From CAZFVY01 sp964522665 (lineage in GTDB: Bacteria; Verrucomicrobiota; Verrucomicrobiia; Limisphaerales; CAZFVY01): 41,996 nt of DNA. Below, piece by piece: positions 1 to 7,782 of the stretch. Both the position numbers and the translations under genes were made by a program. The DNA lies in the NCBI GenBank assembly GCA_964522665.1, contig CAZFVY010000058.1, positions 1 to 41,996 on the forward strand, given 5' to 3'. The notes below the pieces were generated by a model. It was given only the letters and a program-made list of their open reading frames with translations. It was not told the DNA's origin and did no database searches. Each line of letters begins with the position of its first letter. Within the stretch, counting starts at the first letter, position 1.

Positions 1-623
1 ACGCGTTGCAGTATTTCCTCGATGGTGGTCGCTTCGTTAAAGACGGGAATGATAATACTCAAAACCATGTGTTGGGCCTCTTTAGATGCGATGAGAGTCT
101 CATCCTTCGTCAGTTTTTTACCAAAACGATTGCGATAGTGCAGTTGTTTGTGCTGTACGCCGTATTCGTGAACCAGTCGGGTGATTTTGACGTCATAACA
201 GCAGTACTCGGCGATCTCCACCATTTTGCCCTCGCGAAACCATTGAATCGCCTGCAAGCCTTCGGCGGTTTTCTCGACGCCCAACGTGGCTTGGGCGACA
301 TCATCGAGCTTGAGCCGATGACGAAGCGCCTTTTCCAACTCCACGAGCATGTCCAACGTCGGCAATTGGCGCAGGTCCAGCGCGGTGTAACCGTGCAACA
401 CCTCGTAATCGAATCCGAGGTTATTGAAACCGACGACCAAGTCGGCGCGCTGGAGTTCCTTGATCAAATCCTCGACCCGCTTTTCATCGTAAATCCGATA
501 CTCGCCAAGCGCGGAGTTAAAGGTGACGCCGATGCTCATGCGCATCGCCGTCTTGTTGCCCCAACCGCCGACCTCTTCGGCGGATTTTTGCGTTTCAAGA
601 TCAAAGTAAACGATGTTCTTCAA
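1..623 (-). CDS. RNase H-like 3'-5' exonuclease domain fused in frame to a family 2 glycosyltransferase (partial)
   Basis: The leftward frame is open from about 737 to the left edge with no stop. Residues 1-185 (from TTG 623) look like a DEDDy-type RNase H-fold exonuclease: YFDLETQ (DxE, motif I), GFNNLGFDYEVL (motif II) and YCCYD (Y-x3-D, motif III). The KSAEEVGGWGN stretch is typical of a bacterial family annotated only as ribonuclease H-like. From 68 leftward the same frame continues into MVLSIIIPVFNEATTIEEIL, the classic start of a dolichyl-phosphate-mannose-synthase-like GT2. I checked the junction codon by codon and found no stop (KEAQH then MVLS). This could be a real fusion, or two genes whose separating stop was lost by a frameshift or sequencing error. 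TTG 623 is chosen because family members begin just before VYFDLET; ATG 737 is in frame but adds a low-complexity leader. No clear ribosome binding site was seen. Only about 22 residues of the GT2 are visible. Confidence 0.72.
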   Translation of the reverse strand, partial: MKNIVYFDLETQKSAEEVGGWGNKTAMRMSIGVTFNSALGEYRIYDEKRVEDLIKELQRADLVVGFNNLGFDYEVLHGYTALDLRQLPTLDMLVELEKALRHRLKLDDVAQATLGVEKTAEGLQAIQWFREGKMVEIAEYCCYDVKITRLVHEYGVQHKQLHYRNRFGKKLTKDETLIASKEAQHMVLSIIIPVFNEATTIEEILQR

Positions 624-819
624 GGCGCCCAAGTTAGCCGGGCTTCGGCCAAAACGCCACCACTTCGTAGCGGGGTTGGCGCTCGCCGTCGGTTGGCCCG
701 GCGTGGCGGTCCCTCGCGGGGCCGCCGCCGGAACCATTCGCGGTACCCGGCGGCGCTGGTTCCGTCGCGCGCCGAAACAATCCGCTTTTCAATGACTTCC
801 ACGTCGATAAGATGACGGG

Positions 820-1506
820 GTGAAGCATAAGGGCAACGCGGCTCGAGCGGGTCGAATCATGATGCTAAGGTCGGTGTTTGGGCTGGTGGTCCTGCTGGGC
901 GCCGGAGTGGCGGCGCGAGGCTGGCCGGCCGTGACCTCTCTGTACGGCCTCGTGATCGGCGCCGTCTGGTTCCTGTTCGCCCTCTTCGTCTTGAATTTCT
1001 TCCGCGACCCGGACCCGCGGACGCCGGGCGAAATCGGGCTGGTCGTCTCGCCCGCGCATGGCACGGTGGATGTCATCGATGAAGCTTTCGAGCCCGAGTT
1101 CATCGGGGGCGCCTGTCGGCGGATCTCGATTTTTCTCTCCGTATTCGACGTGCATGTGCAAAACACGCCCGTGAGTGGCGAAGTCGCTTATCTGAAACAC
1201 TCGCCCGGGAAATTCCTCAACGCGTTGAAAGTCGAGTCCGCGCTCCACAACGAAAATGTCTTGATTGGCATCCAATCGAGCGAGATCACGGGCGAAAAAG
1301 TGGCGATGCGCCTGATCGCGGGTTTGATCGCGCGCCGTATTTTGCCGTGGATCGGGAAAGGGGACGAGATCGATCGCGGGCAGCGCGTGAGCATGATTCA
1401 ATTTGGCTCGCGCGTGGATTGCTATCTGCCGCTGAGCTTCAAGGTCCGGGCGGCGCTGGGCGACAAGGTCCGCGGCGGGGAAACCGTGATCGCGACCCGG
1501 GACTGA
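820..1506 (+). CDS. psd: Phosphatidylserine decarboxylase proenzyme (short, archaeal-type)
   Basis: Predicted to decarboxylate phosphatidylserine to phosphatidylethanolamine at the inner membrane. An N-terminal hydrophobic region (about residues 14-65, one or two membrane segments) precedes the core with VVSPAHGTVDVI, IFLSVFDVHVQNTP and the C-terminal FGSRVD motif. Family knowledge predicts self-cleavage between Gly196 and Ser197, giving the pyruvoyl group on the small alpha chain. At 228 residues it is the short COG0688 form. The first possible start is GTG 820; ATG 859 (residue 14) is equally plausible because the first 13 residues look unconserved. pssA follows after 12 nt, so the two steps from CDP-diacylglycerol to phosphatidylethanolamine are encoded together. 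Confidence 0.93.
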   Translation: MKHKGNAARAGRIMMLRSVFGLVVLLGAGVAARGWPAVTSLYGLVIGAVWFLFALFVLNFFRDPDPRTPGEIGLVVSPAHGTVDVIDEAFEPEFIGGACRRISIFLSVFDVHVQNTPVSGEVAYLKHSPGKFLNALKVESALHNENVLIGIQSSEITGEKVAMRLIAGLIARRILPWIGKGDEIDRGQRVSMIQFGSRVDCYLPLSFKVRAALGDKVRGGETVIATRD

Positions 1507-1518
1507 ACGCGCGAGCCT

Positions 1519-2364
1519 ATGGCGTCCGATCCTAACCTGCCGATGCCGGACGAAACTCCAGAACAACGTCTGCGGATCTACCTGCTTCCCAATCTGTTGA
1601 CGGCGGGCAACCTTTTCTGCGGCTTCCTGGCGTTGACCCGAATCGTTGAGGCTGACGCCAACGCGCCGGACTTCAACCTCACAATTCGACACGCCCTGTT
1701 TTTCATCATCCTGGCTTTCTTGTTTGATCTGCTGGATGGGCGGGTGGCGCGGATGGGCGGACACGAAAGTCCCTTTGGGCGCGAGTTCGACTCGCTGGCG
1801 GACATTATATCGTTTGGCGCCGCGCCGGCCTTCTTGGTGCATCGGATCGTTTTGCGGGACGCCTTCATAAAGTATCCGGAGTTTGGTTGGTTTTTGGCCT
1901 CCGTTTATCTGACCTGCGGCGCGTTTCGGCTGGCGCGATTCAATTGCCTGGCCGCGCAGAGTGAGAGTGGCGGTGGGAATGAGTTTCTCGGCTTTCCCAT
2001 TCCAGCGGCGGCGGGGATGGTGGCGTCGATCACCGCGTTCCTGCTCTGGCTTGACGAGAAGGGCTTGACCACGCATTGGTGGCGCCACGTCCTGCCGGTG
2101 ATCATGCTTTTCCTGTCGGTAATGATGGTAAGCGAAGTGAAATACCCGTCGTTCAAGAAGCTGGATTGGCGCGCCAAGCGAACCTTTCCCAAAATGGTGA
2201 TCATTATCCTGGCCGTCGGCTTTTTTGCGATCGCCTGGCGCCAGGTCTTGCCGGTCGTATTGCCGATCGTTTTTACCGCGTATTTGGTCTATGGATTTAT
2301 CCGGCCCCGGCTTTCGCGCCAGACGCGCCACGAAATTGAGGATGAGGACGATGATGAGGCGTAG
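1519..2364 (+). CDS. pssA: CDP-diacylglycerol-serine O-phosphatidyltransferase
   Basis: Integral membrane enzyme that joins serine to CDP-diacylglycerol to make phosphatidylserine, the substrate of the psd product just upstream. The CDP-alcohol phosphatidyltransferase signature is complete: D73-G74-x2-A77-R78-x8-G87-x3-D91-x3-D95. Several hydrophobic helices follow, and the C-terminus is acidic (EIEDEDDDEA). The length (281 aa) fits the type II PssA family. ATG 1519 follows the psd stop by 12 nt and the next gene begins within about 20 nt, so one operon is likely. Confidence 0.94.
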   Translation: MASDPNLPMPDETPEQRLRIYLLPNLLTAGNLFCGFLALTRIVEADANAPDFNLTIRHALFFIILAFLFDLLDGRVARMGGHESPFGREFDSLADIISFGAAPAFLVHRIVLRDAFIKYPEFGWFLASVYLTCGAFRLARFNCLAAQSESGGGNEFLGFPIPAAAGMVASITAFLLWLDEKGLTTHWWRHVLPVIMLFLSVMMVSEVKYPSFKKLDWRAKRTFPKMVIIILAVGFFAIAWRQVLPVVLPIVFTAYLVYGFIRPRLSRQTRHEIEDEDDDEA

Positions 2365-2384
2365 GGGTGTCCGCCGCGCGTGGC

Positions 2385-3047
2385 ATGGATGACGTGTGGC
2401 AGTTGGTGATCGCGGGGTTTACTGGGCTGCTCAGCGGGTTCCTGGTGTCCATGCCGATCGGCCCGATCAACATCTCGGTGATTAATGAGGGCGCGCAACG
2501 CGGTTTTGCGCGGGCGTTATGGATCGGCCTCGGCGCCATGACGATGGATGTCATTTACTGCGCGATCGGCCTGGCGGGCTTCTCGGAGCTGTTCAGCGCC
2601 CGGTTATTGCGCGCGGGAATGGAACTCGCCAGCTTCGTTTTAGTGCTTTCGCTGGGCGTGAAATACCTCCGCGCCCAGTCGTTGACGCTCACCTCGAAAG
2701 GCGCCGATCTCATCGAACAGCGGCTCCATCCGCATACCGCGTACATGACCGGATTGGCGCGGGTCGTTGGGAATCCGGGCGTCCTGCTGCTCTGGGTCGC
2801 GTTGTCGGCGATGTTTGTTTCGCACGAGTGGGTGGACCCGAACTGGATGAGCAAATTACTCTGCGTCGTTGGCGTCGGCGTGGGCGCGACGATATGGTTT
2901 CTCCTCCTGAGTTACGGGGTTTCCCGCGGCCACCGCCGTTTCTCGACCGGCACCTTGCTCAAACTGTCGCGGATTTCTGGAGCCTGCTTGCTGGCGGTGT
3001 CGATCATCATCGCCGGGCGCATCGTCGCGCTGCTGGCGAAGCATTGA
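2385..3047 (+). CDS. LysE-type amino acid/metabolite exporter
   Basis: Polytopic membrane protein of the LysE/RhtB superfamily, which exports amino acids or small metabolites. The N-terminal segment GFLVSMPIGPINISVINEGAQRGF carries the conserved proline-rich turn (PIGP) and the following G-x2-R-G element. About six hydrophobic segments are visible and the length (220 aa) is normal. The substrate cannot be read from sequence. ATG 2385 is chosen because the family motif begins soon after it; GTG 2367, only 2 nt beyond the pssA stop, would add six residues. It is likely the third gene of the psd-pssA operon. Whether it handles serine or another phospholipid precursor is only a guess from position. 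Confidence 0.8.
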   Translation: MDDVWQLVIAGFTGLLSGFLVSMPIGPINISVINEGAQRGFARALWIGLGAMTMDVIYCAIGLAGFSELFSARLLRAGMELASFVLVLSLGVKYLRAQSLTLTSKGADLIEQRLHPHTAYMTGLARVVGNPGVLLLWVALSAMFVSHEWVDPNWMSKLLCVVGVGVGATIWFLLLSYGVSRGHRRFSTGTLLKLSRISGACLLAVSIIIAGRIVALLAKH

Positions 3048-3161
3048 GCTGTGACTGACTCGCGGAAACGAGATCGACTTGGGCCCGCCAAGCCACGTGC
3101 TCGCCCCGGCGAGAATAATCTTTTTGCAGCGTGAGGGCGTCGCCCGTTAAGCTTTGCTCCA

Positions 3162-4391
3162 ATGGTTAGCCGCAATCGCACGGAAGAGACATATTTTTAC
3201 GAACGGTGGCGGGCCATTGCCTTCGGAATGTTGGAGACCGGAGGGACGACTTTCTTGTTGTTGATCGCGGTGCGCCGGTTTGAGGCCGGGTGGATCGCGA
3301 AGGGCCTGGTCGCCGGCGGCGGCGCGATGGGACTTTTGTTCACCCCGCTGGTCGTCTCCATGGTGCAACGCTCGGGTTGGCCGGCGGCTCGGGCCGCGTC
3401 GCGGATCGCGCTGTGCGGCGCCGGGGTTCTGCTGGTGATGGCGTCGATACCCTGGCTGCCGCTCTTCGTGGTCGGCAGCGTGCTCGCGATGGCGGCGGCG
3501 TCCTCCGCGATTCCGCTGATGACCCAAGTGTACCAGGACAACTATCCCGAGTCCGAACGGGGACGGCGGTTTTCCCGGACGGTGATGATTCGCATCGCCA
3601 CCGCGGCGCTGTTCAGCGAATTGGCGGGAAAAGCGCTCTCGGGCCATATTGAATACTATCGCGGATTGCTGGTGGTGTTCGCGGCCGCGTTCGTCGCGGC
3701 GAGCTATTGCCTGCATCATTGTCCCTCCCAACCGCTCACCGAGGCCAGCGGCTCGCATCCGTTTCGCACGCTGCATTTTGTCCAGAAGGACCGGTTGTTT
3801 CGGCAAACGTTGATCTGCTGGATGTTGATGGGATTTGCCAACCTGATGATGCTGCCGATGCGGGTCGAGTATTTGGCCAATCCGCGGTTTGGGCTGGCGT
3901 TGAAAGTGAGCCAGATCGCGTTTTACGTCGGCGTCCTGCCGAATTGCGTCCGGCTGCTTCTTAGTCCGGTTTGGGGCTGGCTGTTTGACCGGATGAATTT
4001 TTTCGTGCTGCGGCTGACGCTAAACCTTGGTTACGCGCTCGGGATTCTCGCGTTCTTCACCAGCCATGACACCAGCGGTCTGGTGCTGGGGGCGATCGCC
4101 TACGGGGCCTCGAACGCCGGCGGGGACGTCGCCTGGGGCCTGTGGGTGACCAAATTCGCCCCCCCAGACCGGGTCGCGGACTACATGTCGGTCCACACGT
4201 TTTTCACCGGTGTTCGGGGTGTCCTGGCCCCGCTGGTGGCGTTTCATCTGGTCAACCGGCTGTCAATGGGAACTTTGGGCGGCGTAACGATCGTCCTGAT
4301 TCTGGCGGCCAGCCTCCTGCTCGTGCCGGAGATCAAGTTTGGCCGAACGGCGCGACCGGGCGCCGCGACCTCCGAGGACATTTCGGAGTAG
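3162..4391 (+). CDS. MFS transporter
   Basis: A 409-residue protein with about 12 hydrophobic segments. It splits into two halves around a cytoplasmic loop near residues 185-210 (PSQPLTEASGSHPFRTLHF), as in the major facilitator superfamily. A PVWGWLFDRMN stretch matches the conserved loop 2/8 type element. No substrate-specific motif was recognised. It lies 114 nt downstream of the LysE-type gene on the same strand, so it may be co-transcribed or have its own promoter. ATG 3162 is the first start in the frame and gives a sensible short cytoplasmic N-terminus. Confidence 0.82.
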   Translation: MVSRNRTEETYFYERWRAIAFGMLETGGTTFLLLIAVRRFEAGWIAKGLVAGGGAMGLLFTPLVVSMVQRSGWPAARAASRIALCGAGVLLVMASIPWLPLFVVGSVLAMAAASSAIPLMTQVYQDNYPESERGRRFSRTVMIRIATAALFSELAGKALSGHIEYYRGLLVVFAAAFVAASYCLHHCPSQPLTEASGSHPFRTLHFVQKDRLFRQTLICWMLMGFANLMMLPMRVEYLANPRFGLALKVSQIAFYVGVLPNCVRLLLSPVWGWLFDRMNFFVLRLTLNLGYALGILAFFTSHDTSGLVLGAIAYGASNAGGDVAWGLWVTKFAPPDRVADYMSVHTFFTGVRGVLAPLVAFHLVNRLSMGTLGGVTIVLILAASLLLVPEIKFGRTARPGAATSEDISE

Positions 4392-4431
4392 GCCAACCCG
4401 CGCTAGGCGCTCCCGTAGGCCACTTCCGCGC

Positions 4432-4466
4432 AAAAAACTTCGCCCGCCGGTTGGCGCCGGCGGGCG
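4432..4466 (-). terminator. Intrinsic terminator for the leftward winged-helix gene
   Basis: A perfect 10-bp stem, CGCCCGCCGG and CCGGCGGGCG with a 6-nt loop (4441-4466), is followed in the leftward direction by a six-T run (4437-4432). The T-run lies on the side expected for the leftward gene that ends at 4514. The hairpin could also slow rightward transcription from the MFS gene ending at 4391, but no T-run follows it on that side. Confidence 0.75.
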
Positions 4467-4513
4467 ATCAAAGCGGCGCGAACGCGCGCCTTAAATGCAA
4501 TTCTATATGCAGT

Positions 4514-5026
4514 TTAGCTCTTCCAGCCGTAGGTGGCCGGACCGGCCTTGGTGATGTTCTTCACTTTCCGGGCGGTGGAAGAGAAGAACCACGACTGGAT
4601 GTTTGGTTTGCCCACGCCCAACTTGGCGGCGAGGTCTTTAATGTGAACGCCGGCGGCGCCAGCCTTCTGCAGTTCGGCGATAATCGATTCTTTGAGCGAG
4701 CCGTAGCCGGATGATTTGCGGGATTTAGCCGCCGGGGCGGGGGCGGGCAGGCCTTTTTCGGCGCGGGCCTTGGCCCAGCGGGCCTTGGCGGCTTCAGAGA
4801 TGCGGCGGCGGCCGGCGGCGCTCATTTTGCGTCCCGACGGAGTCTCCACGGCCGCTTCAGCGGCGGGAGCGGAGGCGGGAGCCTCGACGGCGACCTGAGC
4901 GAGTTCGCCGAGCGCGGCGGTAATTTCCGCCAGACGTTGCTCGACGTGGCGCCGCTCCTCGTGGAGGGCATTGCGGATGGTGACGAATTGTGTGATGAGG
5001 TCAGTTGATGTTTGCTTATGCTTCAT
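4514..5026 (-). CDS. Small putative DNA-binding protein: coiled coil, basic AT-hook/NUMOD3-like motif, winged-helix-like C-terminus
   Basis: A 170-residue protein of unknown function. Residues 8-45 are heptad-like and charged (coiled coil), 46-62 are Ala/Pro-rich, and 63-92 carry a basic motif, GRKMSAAGRRRISEAAKARW, resembling NUMOD3 or AT-hook-like DNA-binding segments. Residues 108-168 (LKESIIAELQKAGAAGVHIK onward, ending PATYGW) look like a small winged helix. Similar proteins recur in Verrucomicrobiota as far as I recall. ATG 5026 is preferred over an in-frame start at 5089 because a promoter-like sequence sits between them and the extra 21 residues look unconserved. It is a single-gene unit with its own terminator. 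A nucleoid-associated or regulatory role is inferred from composition only. Confidence 0.8.
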   Translation of the reverse strand: MKHKQTSTDLITQFVTIRNALHEERRHVEQRLAEITAALGELAQVAVEAPASAPAAEAAVETPSGRKMSAAGRRRISEAAKARWAKARAEKGLPAPAPAAKSRKSSGYGSLKESIIAELQKAGAAGVHIKDLAAKLGVGKPNIQSWFFSSTARKVKNITKAGPATYGWKS

Positions 5027-5038
5027 TGCAGATAAAGA

Positions 5039-5067
5039 AGCATAAATAAAGAGACTTGTAAACTCAA
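5039..5067 (-). promoter_or_regulatory. Sigma-70-like promoter of the winged-helix gene
   Basis: Reading leftward, TTGAGT (5067-5062), a 17-nt spacer and TATGCT (5044-5039) match the -35/-10 pattern at ideal spacing. The ATG at 5026 is only 12 nt past the -10 box, so the transcript would have a leader of a few nucleotides. That would explain the absence of a Shine-Dalgarno site. The surrounding bases are clearly AT-richer than the flanking genes. Confidence 0.5.
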
Positions 5068-5352
5068 AATGCAAAAGGGTGAGTGACATCCATGTGATTT
5101 CGTGACGTTTCGGCGACTTTCCTTGAACGAAATATACAATCTTTCACAAGTTCCATCGTCGGATTGTAGCGCCGGTCGGCCCGCGATCTGCTGCCGTGGT
5201 AAGGTTGCCCGCGCGGCGCCTCGTGGCCGCCGGAAAAGGCCGACGAACCAAATGGCGGGCGTGGGCCGGGTTCGCTCGGCCAGCGGTCCTTAATTCGGAC
5301 CCGTCGCCAGCCGGATTATTTAACCAGGCTGCGGGTCGGTTGCCGCGCAACC

Positions 5353-6267
5353 TTAGCGGGCAGGCCGGCGGACCAGGGAGGCCACGACCGCCGCGAGCAG
5401 GACCCCGACGATGATCGAGAGCGAAATCTCGGTCGAGATCGGATAATGCGCGGAAAGAATCATTTTTACGCCGACAAACGCGAGGACCAGCGCGAGACCA
5501 TAATGCAGGTGATGAAATAGCTTCATGACCCCGGCCAAGGCGAAAAACATCGAGCGCATGCCCAGGATGGCGAAGACATTCGAAGTATAGATAATGAAGG
5601 AATCATCGGTGATGGCGAGCACCGCGGGAACGGAATCGACCGCGAACAACAGGTCGGTGCTTTCGAGCATGAGGAGTGAGACGAAGAGCGGCGTGGCCTG
5701 CCACCACCGTTCGTGTTTCACAAACATGCGGTTGCCGTGAAACTCGTCCGTAACCGGCACCAAGCGGCGGAAAAGCCTGAGCACGGGATTTTTTTCAGGG
5801 TGGACTTCTTTCCCTTTTTGAAAGGCCATCTTAAAGCCGCTTAAGAGAAGCACTCCACCCAACAAGTACGTCATCCAGTGGAAACGTCCGATGAGACCGA
5901 CGCCGACGCCAATAAAAAGCGCCCGCATGATCAAGGCGCCGAGAATACCCCAAAAAAGCACATTGTGTTGATGGCGGGCGGGGACCTTAAAGTATCCAAA
6001 GACCAGGATGAAGACGAACAGATTGTCCACGCTGAGAGACAACTCCATGACATACCCAGTGAGAAACTCGAGTCTCTTTTCACTCCCGCCCCAATGGCCG
6101 ACTCCTTCAGCGAAGAGCAGCGCGAGCACGACCCAGAGGCCGCTCCAGATGAGCGCTTCCTTGACTCCGACGGCATGGGATTTGCGATGAAAGACGCCGA
6201 GGTCTAAGGCGAGCATCCCGAACACGAAGACGATGAACCCCGCCCAGAGAAACCATGGATGCGTCAT
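5353..6267 (-). CDS. TerC/Alx-family integral membrane protein
   Basis: A 304-residue polytopic membrane protein of the TerC family, whose members are linked to tellurium resistance and, for Alx/MntX-type relatives, to manganese export. The two family signatures are present: ELSLSVDNLFVFILVF and LESTDLLFAVDSVPAVLAIT, each with the membrane-buried Asp thought to bind metal. About eight hydrophobic segments are visible. The frame is open 53 codons further upstream, but MTHPWFLWAGF at 6267 is the normal family start and AGGCGGAG just upstream is a plausible ribosome binding site. It is divergent from the LysR-type gene at 6571. No yybP-ykoY riboswitch was recognised upstream. Confidence 0.92.
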   Translation of the reverse strand: MTHPWFLWAGFIVFVFGMLALDLGVFHRKSHAVGVKEALIWSGLWVVLALLFAEGVGHWGGSEKRLEFLTGYVMELSLSVDNLFVFILVFGYFKVPARHQHNVLFWGILGALIMRALFIGVGVGLIGRFHWMTYLLGGVLLLSGFKMAFQKGKEVHPEKNPVLRLFRRLVPVTDEFHGNRMFVKHERWWQATPLFVSLLMLESTDLLFAVDSVPAVLAITDDSFIIYTSNVFAILGMRSMFFALAGVMKLFHHLHYGLALVLAFVGVKMILSAHYPISTEISLSIIVGVLLAAVVASLVRRPAR

Positions 6268-6570
6268 CGCTCCGCCTGCTGGATCGCGTGTCGCGGCAGA
6301 CGGCGGAAGAGCGCCCCGATCCAGCGTTCCGTTCGCGGGAGGCGAAGCGGACGGCGCCGATTTGGCCCCGTCAACGGGTTCAGCGGCGAACCAGCCGCGG
6401 CGAGCGCCGGCGCGCGACCGATCCAACCGAGATCAAACGCGATCACGCGGAACGAGCGGATGGCGAGCTTCGTTTTTGCACTCATTAAGACAATTTTAGG
6501 CGCGTTTCCTGGGTTAGCCCATTACGAGTTTTGGAATGGACTCTTAGGTTTAATCGAATACCGTTGGATC

Positions 6571-7473
6571 ATGGAATTCCTGAACTACCACCATCTGCGC
6601 TACTTCTGGGTCACCGCCAAGGAAGGCGGGTTGCGGAAGGCGGCGGAGAAGCTGCACGTTTCGCAGCCGACCATCAGCGCCCAAATTGCGTCCTTGGAAG
6701 CCGCGCTGGGGGAAAAATTGTTTCGCCGGGGTGGTCGGTCGCTTTCCTTGACCGACGCCGGTCAGCGCGCGCTGGGCTACGCGGAAGAGATATTTGCCAT
6801 CGGCCAGGAACTGATCGACTCCGCCAGCCAGCGGACGATGAAACGTCCTTTGCGGGTACGGATTGGCATCACCGACTCGCTTCCCAAGCTGGTCAGCTAC
6901 GAGATCATCAAGCCGGTTTTCGCGCTGGCGCAGCCGGTCCAGGCGGTCTGCCGGGAAGGCAAGGCCGCCGAGCTGCTGGTCGAGCTGGCGGCGGACCGAC
7001 TGGACTTGGTGCTGGCGGATGAGCCGGCCCCGAGTTCCCTGCCGCTACGGGTCTTCAATCATCGGTTGGGCGCGAGCGGCATGGGGTTTTGCGCCGCGCC
7101 AAAGCTCGCCGCCGTCCTGAAACGCCGATTTCCGCGTTCGCTGGATGACGCGCCGGCGTTGCTGCCGTCGGCCAATTGCGCCTTGCGCCGTTCTTTGGAA
7201 AAGTGGTTCTCCGAGCACGCCCTGCGACCCAGGCTGATCGCCGAATTCGACGACATGGCGTTGATGGCCGTGGCGGCCGCGGCTGGCCTGGGCTTCATGC
7301 CCATGCCCGCGGTCGTCGCCAAGGCGGCGTCCGCCCGTTACGGGCTGGAGGATCTGGGCGTGGCGCGGCGCTGCGAGATGCCGTACTACGCCATTAGTGG
7401 GGAACGGTCCTTGACCCACGCGGCTGTCGTGGCGATCACCGAGGGGGCGCGGGCGATGGTGTTTTCCTCGTAG
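6571..7473 (+). CDS. LysR-family transcriptional regulator, NhaR-like
   Basis: A 300-residue LysR regulator. The N-terminal winged helix-turn-helix is MEFLNYHHLRYFWVTAKEGG through AAEKLHVSQPTISAQI, followed by the linker and an effector domain beginning RPLRVRIGITDSLPKLVSYE. The YHHLRYFW start and the DSLPKLV stretch are typical of NhaR, the sodium-responsive activator of nhaA. No antiporter gene is in the window, so its target is open. The divergent neighbour terC is the natural candidate. The frame extends upstream to 6259, but the extra about 100 codons overlap terC and look non-coding; ATG 6571 is the conserved family start. Confidence 0.9.
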   Translation: MEFLNYHHLRYFWVTAKEGGLRKAAEKLHVSQPTISAQIASLEAALGEKLFRRGGRSLSLTDAGQRALGYAEEIFAIGQELIDSASQRTMKRPLRVRIGITDSLPKLVSYEIIKPVFALAQPVQAVCREGKAAELLVELAADRLDLVLADEPAPSSLPLRVFNHRLGASGMGFCAAPKLAAVLKRRFPRSLDDAPALLPSANCALRRSLEKWFSEHALRPRLIAEFDDMALMAVAAAAGLGFMPMPAVVAKAASARYGLEDLGVARRCEMPYYAISGERSLTHAAVVAITEGARAMVFSS

Positions 7474-7782
7474 AGCTTCGGCGCCGGACGCGAACGCAGG
7501 CAGCTCGGTGGCGTTTGATCCCGATTGTGGGATTACCTTGTCCCATAAGCGGACGCCGAGGGGGACGCCGGAGCGCGCGGGCGCGTTGCCGCGGCGAATT
7601 CGCTTACTCGCAAGCGGTTCCAATCGTTCGGGTTAGCGCAGGAGGTGGACGACCGGCCTGACCCACGACCGACTTGGCGCTCCGGTTGCGTGGCTTGAGA
7701 GATTCGTGGTCTTCGCGGTGATCGGCGGGCCGACGCCTCGGCTGGCGTGGCGCGCGAGTCGATCCCGTGAAATTGCTTAGTT
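7474..7782. other. Intergenic region before the ADOP permease
   Basis: No convincing gene in about 309 bases. A weak inverted repeat TGGGA/TCCCA with an 8-nt loop lies at 7528-7545. Short frames here lack coding character. No Shine-Dalgarno site was seen before ATG 7783. Confidence 0.5.

Noticed and set aside
6..815. 269-codon rightward open frame at the left edge
   Set aside because: The opposite strand carries exonuclease and glycosyltransferase motifs in a continuous frame; the rightward product looks like a shadow.
865..2331. 488-codon leftward open frame
   Set aside because: Antisense to psd and pssA, both well supported by catalytic motifs.
5090..5352. Small leftward or rightward genes (60-72 codons) between the winged-helix gene and terC
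   Set aside because: Compositions are typical of random frames in GC-rich DNA and no family or start signal supports them.
6268..6570. yybP-ykoY manganese riboswitch before terC
   Set aside because: No recognisable paired-loop consensus could be found by eye; a covariance-model search would be needed to claim it.
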